Shown in pieces: positions 23,172 through 28,349 of a stretch of 28,349 bases of DNA; the first letter of the stretch is position 1; each line of letters opens with the position of its first letter. Origin of the DNA: JBEIUL01 sp044356865 (GTDB lineage Bacteria; Planctomycetota; Phycisphaerae; Phycisphaerales; SM1A02); contig JBIKVN010000010.1 in assembly GCA_044356865.1 (NCBI GenBank), forward strand, positions 1 through 28,349, in the 5' to 3' direction. Below the pieces are notes generated by a model that did not search any database, had not been told where the DNA came from, and worked only from the letters and a program-made list of their open reading frames with translations. The position numbers and the translations under genes are program-made.

Positions 23172-24415
23172 CGCATCGCCTCCGGCCGCCGATCGACCTC
23201 GCGGGCGAGGGCCGCGACGAGCGAAGGATCAAGGACATGTTCGATCCGCTCGACGCTCGGGTCCACGTGGTCGCGGGCGAGGTCGGCGTGGCGGGTGAGA
23301 TAGGCCGACCAGAGCTCGCGATTCCGCTGGATCGAGGCGGCGCGGGCCCGGCCGCGCTCGGTGAGTTCGAGCCGGCCGTCGCGCCGCGTCGCCTCGCCGC
23401 GCCGTCGCAGCGAGATCCTCGCGAGCGTCGCGATGGCGGGGGGGATGTGCAGCTCGGTGTGCCGTCCTTCCGCGGCGACCCGCAGCAGGTCGTCGGCGGC
23501 GATCCGCACGCGGTCGCGCAGCCGGCGGGCCGAGGCGACGAGCAGCCCTCGCGGCGCGAAGAGCAGCGACGCGACGAGGATCGTCCCGCCCACGAGCACG
23601 GTGATCGCCCCGGTCGGCTGCCGCGGCGCGACGGTCGAGAACGCCGTGCCCATCCAGCCCGTCGCAGCCCCGACGATCGCGGCGACCGCCAGCATCCCCG
23701 GCACGCGACCGGCCCAGAGCCGCGCGGTCACCGGCGGCACGACGAGCACCGCGATCACCAGCACCAGGCCGACCGCCTGCAACCCGGCGATCGTCACCGC
23801 GAGGACGAGGGCCATCAGCAGCGCGTCAAGCTTGCGGATCGGCAGTCCGACGGTGCCCGCGAACTCGTCGTCGAAAGCGAGCGTCGCGAGCGGTCTTCGC
23901 GCGACCAGCGCCATCGCCAGCGCGGCCGCCGCGATCGCCGCGACGAGCGTCGCCTCGCCGCGGCCGAGGCCGACCGCCGAGCCGAACAGGAACGACCGCA
24001 AACCCGCCTGTTCCCCACGCTCGCTCTCCTGCACGATCGACAGCAGCACCGCGCCGATGCCGAAGAAGACCGACAGCGTCACCGCCATCGCGGCGTCGGC
24101 CGCGATCCGCCGCCGCGCGAGCAGGTCGATCGCCCCGAGCGCGACCGCCGCCGCCGCCACCGCTCCCGCAAGCAGCAGCGGAAGCTCGCGCCCGGTCAGG
24201 CCGACGAGCGGGGCGAGAAGAAATGCTCCCGCGATGCCCGGCAGCGTCGCGTGTCCGACCGCGTCGGCCAGCAGCGACCGTTTCCGCAGCAGCGTGAACG
24301 TGCCGACCAGCCCGCCCGCCGCCCCGAGCAGCGTCAATCCTGTCGCGACGATCGCGGTGTTGTGCCCGCCGCGAAACGCGAGGGCCTCGAGGAAGGCGGT
24401 CGCTCCGTCGCTCAA
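23168..24415 (-). CDS. Metal ABC transporter permease fused to a C-terminal DtxR-like domain (second copy)
   Basis: 415 residues from a TTG in a TTGA overlap with the ATPase gene. An ABC-3 permease (about 1-290; RKRSLLADAVGHATLPGIAG and VLVIAVLVVPPVTARLW) precedes a DtxR-like region: winged helix (DDLLRVAAEG to DGRLELTERGRARA) and dimerisation segment (RNRELWSAYLTRH, DPSVERIEHVLDP). E389, E392 and H393 match the E-x-x-E-H metal motif, but Asn365 replaces the first ligand His and Asp385 the second, and spacing is one residue longer than in DtxR, so metal sensing may be altered. Two permeases suggest a heterodimeric membrane channel with the downstream gene. Confidence 0.87.
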   Translation of the reverse strand: MSDGATAFLEALAFRGGHNTAIVATGLTLLGAAGGLVGTFTLLRKRSLLADAVGHATLPGIAGAFLLAPLVGLTGRELPLLLAGAVAAAAVALGAIDLLARRRIAADAAMAVTLSVFFGIGAVLLSIVQESERGEQAGLRSFLFGSAVGLGRGEATLVAAIAAAALAMALVARRPLATLAFDDEFAGTVGLPIRKLDALLMALVLAVTIAGLQAVGLVLVIAVLVVPPVTARLWAGRVPGMLAVAAIVGAATGWMGTAFSTVAPRQPTGAITVLVGGTILVASLLFAPRGLLVASARRLRDRVRIAADDLLRVAAEGRHTELHIPPAIATLARISLRRRGEATRRDGRLELTERGRARAASIQRNRELWSAYLTRHADLARDHVDPSVERIEHVLDPSLVAALAREVDRRPEAMR

Positions 24416-25218
24416 CTCGGCACGCCTCCTGCGGCCGCTACCGCGTGGCTCGCCGCGTCAAGCAGCGTGAGCCGCCCCCCGTAGGTCTTCTGAAGGTTGT
24501 CGGGCGTGAACGTGGTCGCAACCGGCCCCGCCGCGACCACGCGAAGGTTCACCATGATCACCGCGTCGAAGTAGCTCCGCACCGTCTCGAGGTCGTGGTG
24601 CACGCAAACTACCGTCGCCCCGCGCTCGCGCAGCGACCGCAGTTCGCGGACGAGCAGCCCCTCGGTCGCCGCGTCGACGCCCGCGAACGGCTCGTCCATG
24701 AGGAAGAGGTCGGCCTCCTGGGCGAGGGCCCGGGCGAGAAACACTCGCTGCTGCTGGCCGCCCGAAAGCTGCCCGATCGGGCGATCGGCCAGCGCCGCGA
24801 GCCCGACCCGATCGAGGCACGCTTGCGCCGCTTCGCGGTCGTCGCGGCCCGCCCGTCCGAACCAGCCGCTTCTCGCCGCCCGGCCCATGAGCGTCACGTC
24901 GAGGGCGGATACCGGGAACTCCCAGTCGACCGACTCGCGCTGCGGCACGTAAGCCACGCGCTTCCGCACCGCCTCGAAAGGCCGACCCCAGAACGCGACT
25001 TCGCCGGTCGAACGCGGAACGAGGCCAACCGCCGCCTTGAGCAGAGTGCTCTTGCCCGCCCCGTTCGGGCCGAGGATCGCCACCAGCGATCGCGGCGGCG
25101 CGTCGAAGTCGACGTCCCACAGCACGGGCTTGCGGCGGTACGCGACGGTCATCGCGTGCACCGCGAGCGGGCTGTCGGCCGAGTGTTCGGGGCGGCGGAG
25201 GAGCGATTGATCAGTCAT
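24412..25218 (-). CDS. Mn/Fe/Zn ABC transporter ATPase
   Basis: 268 residues. Walker A GPNGAGKST at 50-58, Q-loop YVPQRESVDWEFPVSALDV (90-108), signature LSGGQQQR at 151-158, Walker B LFLMDEP at 171-177 and the H-loop VCVHHDLETV are all present. The WEFPVSALDVTLMG segment is characteristic of the manganese/iron/zinc (MntB/SitB/ZnuC-like) ATPases. AAGGAG six bases before the ATG is a good ribosome-binding site. It drives import through the two permeases downstream, with which it is translationally coupled. Confidence 0.93.
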   Translation of the reverse strand: MTDQSLLRRPEHSADSPLAVHAMTVAYRRKPVLWDVDFDAPPRSLVAILGPNGAGKSTLLKAAVGLVPRSTGEVAFWGRPFEAVRKRVAYVPQRESVDWEFPVSALDVTLMGRAARSGWFGRAGRDDREAAQACLDRVGLAALADRPIGQLSGGQQQRVFLARALAQEADLFLMDEPFAGVDAATEGLLVRELRSLRERGATVVCVHHDLETVRSYFDAVIMVNLRVVAAGPVATTFTPDNLQKTYGGRLTLLDAASHAVAAAGGVPS

Positions 25219-25262
25219 GGGGACTCCTTGGCCGGGCGGGACTCAGGCCGCCGTCTTGATCC

Positions 25263-25285
25263 GCGACGGGGCCATGCCCCGTCGC
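25263..25285. repeat. Palindromic intergenic repeat, copy 2
   Basis: A 10-bp perfect stem (25263-25272 with 25276-25285) around a CAT loop. The segment 25264-25285 is identical to 9458-9479. It lies in the 132-base gap between the binding-protein stop and the ATPase start inside the metal-uptake operon, where a hairpin could stabilise or attenuate the message. Confidence 0.65.
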
Positions 25286-25350
25286 ATCGTGCAACCCATC
25301 GCCCGGACTCACCGGCTTCCATTGCGGCTGCAACGCCTCGTGACTCCACC

Positions 25351-26280
25351 TCATTCTCCCACCTCTCCCTGCAACGCCCCGACGATCGTCCGCGCGTTCG
25401 CCCGCAGCATCCCCGCCCAGGTCTCGGCATCCGACCCGACCGGCCCCGTCGAATCGGAAAACAACGTGCCGCCGATCCGCACCTCATGACCGCGGGCCCG
25501 CGCCCCGTCGACGAGCGCCTGCACCGTCCGCGGCGAGACCGTGCTCTCGACGAACACCGCCGGGATCTTCCGCTCGACCAGCATCGCGACCGTCGCCTCG
25601 AGATCGCGCAATCCCGCCTCGCTCTCGGTCGAGAGTCCCTGCACGCCGACCACCTCGATGCCGTACCGGCGACCGAGGTAGCCGAACGCGTCGTGGGCGG
25701 TCACCAGCGTTCGTCGCCCGTCCGGAATCGTCGCGTACATCGCCGCAAGCTCGGCGTCGAGCGCTTCCGCCTCGCGTGCGAACTCCACCGCCCGCTCGCG
25801 ATACCCGCTGGCGTTCGCCGGATCGACCGCCGCCATCGCCTCGGCCACCGGCGACGCGGTCTTCGCCCACAGCGACGCGTCCATCCAGACGTGCGGATCG
25901 GCCGCGCCTTCTTCCTCGAGCAACATCTCCTCCGGAACCGCCTCCGCCACCGCGACGACCGGTCGCCCCGCCGCCTCGACCCGACCGAGCGCCGCCCCGA
26001 GCCGCCCCTCGAGATGCAAGCCGTTCGTCACCACGAGATCGGCCGCGACGATCTCGGCCACCGCCGCCCGCGTCGGCCGGAAGAGATGCGGGTCAACTCC
26101 GGGCCCGACGAGCGTCACGACGTCGACGCGATCGCCGCCGACGGCCTGCGCGACGTCGGCGACCATCGGCGTGGTGGCGACGAGGCGAAGGCGGCCGGAA
26201 CCGTCGGGCGAGGCCGCCGGCTCGCCGCAGGCGGCGAGGAACGAAACGGCCATTCCGGCGATCGTCCGGTGTCGAGGCAT
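25351..26280 (-). CDS. Metal-binding lipoprotein of the ABC importer (TroA/MntC-like)
   Basis: 309 residues. Lipobox FLAAC with Cys18, then a cluster A-I solute-binding protein: GPGVDPHLFRPT, NGLHLEGRL, ADPHVWMDASLW, VTAHDAFGYLGRRYG, GVQGLSTESEAG and FVESTVSPRTV. H65, H130, H196 and D275 fall where the four metal ligands of TroA lie. There is no His-rich loop of the ZnuA type; the corresponding segment is acidic (EEMLLEEEG). That favours manganese or iron over zinc, but the ligand set alone does not fix the metal. It is the first gene of the uptake operon and has a TAGC-N4-GCTA palindrome five bases before its ATG. Confidence 0.9.
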   Translation of the reverse strand: MPRHRTIAGMAVSFLAACGEPAASPDGSGRLRLVATTPMVADVAQAVGGDRVDVVTLVGPGVDPHLFRPTRAAVAEIVAADLVVTNGLHLEGRLGAALGRVEAAGRPVVAVAEAVPEEMLLEEEGAADPHVWMDASLWAKTASPVAEAMAAVDPANASGYRERAVEFAREAEALDAELAAMYATIPDGRRTLVTAHDAFGYLGRRYGIEVVGVQGLSTESEAGLRDLEATVAMLVERKIPAVFVESTVSPRTVQALVDGARARGHEVRIGGTLFSDSTGPVGSDAETWAGMLRANARTIVGALQGEVGE

Positions 26281-26284
26281 GGGT

Positions 26285-26300
26285 TGTAGCGTATGCTACA
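26285..26300 (-). promoter_or_regulatory. Candidate MntR operator upstream of the metal-uptake operon
   Basis: TGTAGCGTATGCTACA has perfect 6-bp arms around GTAT and lies five bases from the binding-protein ATG. Its core TAGC-N4-GCTA equals the core of the E. coli MntR box as I remember it. It overlaps a TAGCAT -10-like sequence on the - strand (26298-26293), so a bound repressor would block the promoter. A complete MntR gene is 1.1 kb away. Confidence 0.6.
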
Positions 26301-26421
26301 GGATTGCGCGGGTTCGGCCCCCCGGCCCCTTCGGTCGCCCGGATCCTCGTCCGGAGTCTTCACGACCTTCCTTCCCGTGCCCGCCCCCCGGCCTAAGATC
26401 GGACCCCGGAGGATTCCCTGA

Positions 26422-27366
26422 ATGCACGCGAAGGAAATCGAGTCGGTCGGAGCCCTGTGCGTCCTCGCCGCGATGGCGGACGGATCCATGGCGGATGGCG
26501 AACGGACCCAGGTACGGGCGGTCTTCGAAGGTCTCGGCGACGGCGACGAGGCGAAGGCCCTCGCGTCGGCCTGCCGGCGGGCGATGCTCGGCCAGACCGA
26601 CGTCGAACGCGAGGCCCGGAACCTCGAGTCGATCGAGCTCCGCCGCTACGCCTTCGAGATGGCGGTCGCGGTCTGCGACGCCGACGGCCGCCTCGGCGAC
26701 GCCGAGCGGGCGTTCGTCGACCGTCTCCGCACCACGCTCGGGCTCGACGCGAACGAGTCGGCGGCGCTCGTGGCCGAAGCCGACGGCCTCGCGGACATCG
26801 TGCCGGCGGATCCCCTCGCCGTGCCTCCGCCTCCGCCGGCCCGGTCCGACGCGACCGCCGAGGTCGACTCGAGCATCCTCAAGCACGCCGTCCTTGCCGG
26901 CGCGCTCGAGCTGCTGCCGCAGGGACTCGCGACCATGGCGGTCGTCCCGCTGCAGATGAAACTTGTCTACGGCGTCGGCAAGTCGTACGGGGTCACGCTC
27001 GATCGCGGACACGTCAAGGAACTGATCGCGACGGTCGGCGTCGGCATGACCTCGCAGGTCGTCGAGAACGTCGCCCGCGACCTGCTCGGCGGACTCGCCA
27101 AGAAGTTCCTCGGCAAGAAGGCAGGGAAACTCGTCGGAACCGCCACCGGGGCCGCGATGAGCTTCGCGACCACCTACGCCCTCGGCCAGGTCGCGAAGCA
27201 GTACTACTCCGGCGGCCGGCGGCTGTCCGCGGTCGACCTCCGCGCGATCTTCACCCGCGAGGTCGAGCGGGCGAAAGGCCTCTACGGCCAGCACCGCCCG
27301 CAGATCGAGGAGACCGCCCGCACCGTCGACACGCAGTCGCTGTTGGCGACGCTGCGGGGGGTGTGA
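26422..27366 (+). CDS. TerB-like and DUF697-like two-domain protein
   Basis: 314 residues. The N-terminal ~130 form a TerB-type helical domain (ESVGALCVLAAMADGSMADG, AFEMAVAVCDADGRLGDAER), a fold often linked to tellurite resistance and metal-related stress. After a Pro-rich linker (VPPPPPARSD) comes a DUF697-like part (YGVGKSYGVTLDRGHVKELI, GMTSQVVENVARDLLGGLAK, GTATGAAMSFATTYALGQVA) found in YcjF-type and GTPase-associated proteins. GGAGG lies about eight bases before the ATG. It runs away from the metal-uptake operon and its stop is three bases from the convergent MntR gene. The role is not known. Confidence 0.78.
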   Translation: MHAKEIESVGALCVLAAMADGSMADGERTQVRAVFEGLGDGDEAKALASACRRAMLGQTDVEREARNLESIELRRYAFEMAVAVCDADGRLGDAERAFVDRLRTTLGLDANESAALVAEADGLADIVPADPLAVPPPPPARSDATAEVDSSILKHAVLAGALELLPQGLATMAVVPLQMKLVYGVGKSYGVTLDRGHVKELIATVGVGMTSQVVENVARDLLGGLAKKFLGKKAGKLVGTATGAAMSFATTYALGQVAKQYYSGGRRLSAVDLRAIFTREVERAKGLYGQHRPQIEETARTVDTQSLLATLRGV

Positions 27367-27369
27367 GAG

Positions 27370-27810
27370 TCAGGGACGTCGTGGCGACCGCGCCGCCGTC
27401 ACCGCCGCAAACGCCGCCAACGTCTCCGGGCTCACATGGTGCTCGATGCCCTCGGCATCCGCCTCGGCGACCTCCTTCGGCACCCCGAGGGCCAGCAGGA
27501 ACTCGACCACCGCCCGGTGCCGCGACCTCGCCGCGTGCGCCAGCGTTCGCCCGCGGGGCGTGAGCGCCAGCGGCTCCCCCGGCCCGCTTCGCAGCAGGCC
27601 CTCGCGGCGCAACCTCGCCAGCACCCGGCTCACTGTCACGTGGCTCAACCCGAACCGCCGCGCGAGCTCCGTCACCCGCGCCTGGCCCTGACCCGCGACG
27701 AGGTCGTCGATCGCCTCGCAGTAGTCCTCGGCCGCCTCGGACGAATGCTCGCGGCGCACGCGGCCGTGGACCCGCGCCGTCGGCTTCGCCTTGCCCTTCC
27801 GGCCGCTCAT
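27370..27810 (-). CDS. mntR: Manganese-dependent DtxR-family repressor MntR
   Basis: 146 residues. A winged helix (EDYCEAIDDLVAGQGQARVT, ELARRFGLSHVTVSRVLARL) precedes the metal/dimerisation domain (SRHRAVVEFLLALGVPKEVA, DAEGIEHHVSPETLAAF). D29, E32, H98, E120, E123 and H124 align with B. subtilis MntR D8, E11, H77, E99, E102 and H103, each offset by exactly 21, so the Mn site is complete. There is an N-terminal basic extension (SGRKGKAKPTARVHGRVRR). The ATG at 27810 overlaps the acs stop (ATGA). It probably represses the uptake operon at 21912-26280 when manganese is plentiful. Confidence 0.92.
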   Translation of the reverse strand: MSGRKGKAKPTARVHGRVRREHSSEAAEDYCEAIDDLVAGQGQARVTELARRFGLSHVTVSRVLARLRREGLLRSGPGEPLALTPRGRTLAHAARSRHRAVVEFLLALGVPKEVAEADAEGIEHHVSPETLAAFAAVTAARSPRRP

Positions 27811-28349
27811 TCGTCGCTCTCGCGCAGCTTCGCGAGCACCGTGTAGTCCTCGAGCGTGGTCACGTCCTGCCGCGATTCCCTGCCGGCGGCGATGTCGCGC
27901 AAGAGCCGCCGCATGATCTTGCCCGACCGCGTCTTCGGCAGGGCCTGCGTGAACCGCACCATGTCGGGCCGGGCGATCGCCCCGATCTGGCCGGCGACGA
28001 ACTCCATGAGCGTCTTCTTGAGCTTCTCGCTCGGCTCGTGCCCCGGGCCGAGCGTCACGAACGCCGCGATGCCCGTGCCCTTGATCTCGTGCGGCATGCC
28101 GACCACCGCGGCCTCGACGACCGCCTCGTGGGCGACGAGGGCGCTCTCGACCTCCATCGTGCCGAGCCGGTGCCCCGAGACGTTGATCACGTCGTCGACG
28201 CGACCCATGATCCAGAAGTAGCCGCGCTCGTCGCGCCGCGCCCCGTCGCCGGCGAGGTACATGCCGGGGATCCGCGACCAGTAGGTCTCGATGAATCGCG
28301 GGCGATCCCCGTGGATTCCCCGCAGCATCCCCGGCCACGGCTTGCGGAT
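27807..28349 (-). CDS. acs: Acetyl-CoA synthetase, C-terminal part; 5' end outside the window
   Basis: The frame is open to the window edge (IRKPWPGMLRGIHGD at the start of the visible part), so about 180 C-terminal residues are seen. Features: DGARRDERGYFWIMGRVDD, INVSGHRLGTMEVESALVAH, EIKGTGIAAFVTLG, and LPKTRSGKIMRRLLRDIAAG, which carries the lysine that is acetylated to control activity in this family. The enzyme activates acetate to acetyl-CoA through acetyl-AMP. The end overlaps mntR by four bases, an unusual pairing of central metabolism with a metal regulator. Confidence 0.93.
   Translation of the reverse strand: MRKPWPGMLRGIHGDRPRFIETYWSRIPGMYLAGDGARRDERGYFWIMGRVDDVINVSGHRLGTMEVESALVAHEAVVEAAVVGMPHEIKGTGIAAFVTLGPGHEPSEKLKKTLMEFVAGQIGAIARPDMVRFTQALPKTRSGKIMRRLLRDIAAGRESRQDVTTLEDYTVLAKLRESDE

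Noticed and set aside
25351..26280. Zinc-specific ZnuA identity for the binding protein
   Set aside because: No His-rich loop is present, and the nearby MntR and MntR-like palindrome favour manganese or iron; the metal is left open.

Overview
This is a high-GC bacterial window from what looks like a planctomycete, most likely of the Phycisphaerae. The clues are a secreted protein ending in a short two-repeat dockerin-like tail of the kind common in that class, a prepilin-leader protein beside a type II secretion (T2SS)-type operon, very high GC at third codon positions, and metal-ABC permeases fused to DtxR-like domains as in Chlamydiae, which share the PVC superphylum. The taxonomic call is an inference from gene content.

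Region 1 (1-9386, all + strand) is a secretion/pilus assembly operon: the C-terminal part of a secretin, a TPR lipoprotein (preceded by a strong hairpin terminator), a histidine kinase, a receiver-only response regulator, a GAF/HD-GYP cyclic-di-GMP phosphodiesterase, a STAS protein, the GspE/PilB assembly ATPase, the GspF/PilC inner-membrane protein and a small sigma-region-4-like HTH protein. Four genes from the response regulator to the ATPase are joined by 4-base stop/start overlaps, so a signalling cassette sits inside the secretion operon.

Region 2 (9387-13236) holds a secreted dockerin-tailed protein (-) divergent from a prepilin-leader protein (+), a gene-poor stretch, and a decayed IS630-family transposase with two in-frame amber codons and one frameshift.

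Region 3 (13237-21851) is a surface-glycan locus: an O-antigen ligase/polymerase-like membrane protein, a GT-A glycosyltransferase, two GT25-type transferases, an FkbM methyltransferase, two GT4 transferases and a GT10-like transferase, in mixed orientation. Part of it has noticeably more A/T at third positions than the flanks, and it lies next to the IS remnant, which fits an exchanged cassette.

Region 4 (21912-26300, - strand) is a Mn/Fe/Zn-type ABC uptake operon: binding protein, ATPase and two permeases, each permease with a C-terminal DtxR-like regulatory domain. A TAGC-N4-GCTA palindrome lies directly upstream of the binding-protein gene. Region 5 (26422-28349) has a TerB-DUF697 protein (+) convergent with a stand-alone MntR repressor that keeps all six Mn-site residues and overlaps the end of an acetyl-CoA synthetase gene. 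The likely circuit is MntR acting on the palindrome to control the uptake operon, with the permease-borne DtxR domains as a second, unexplained layer of metal sensing.
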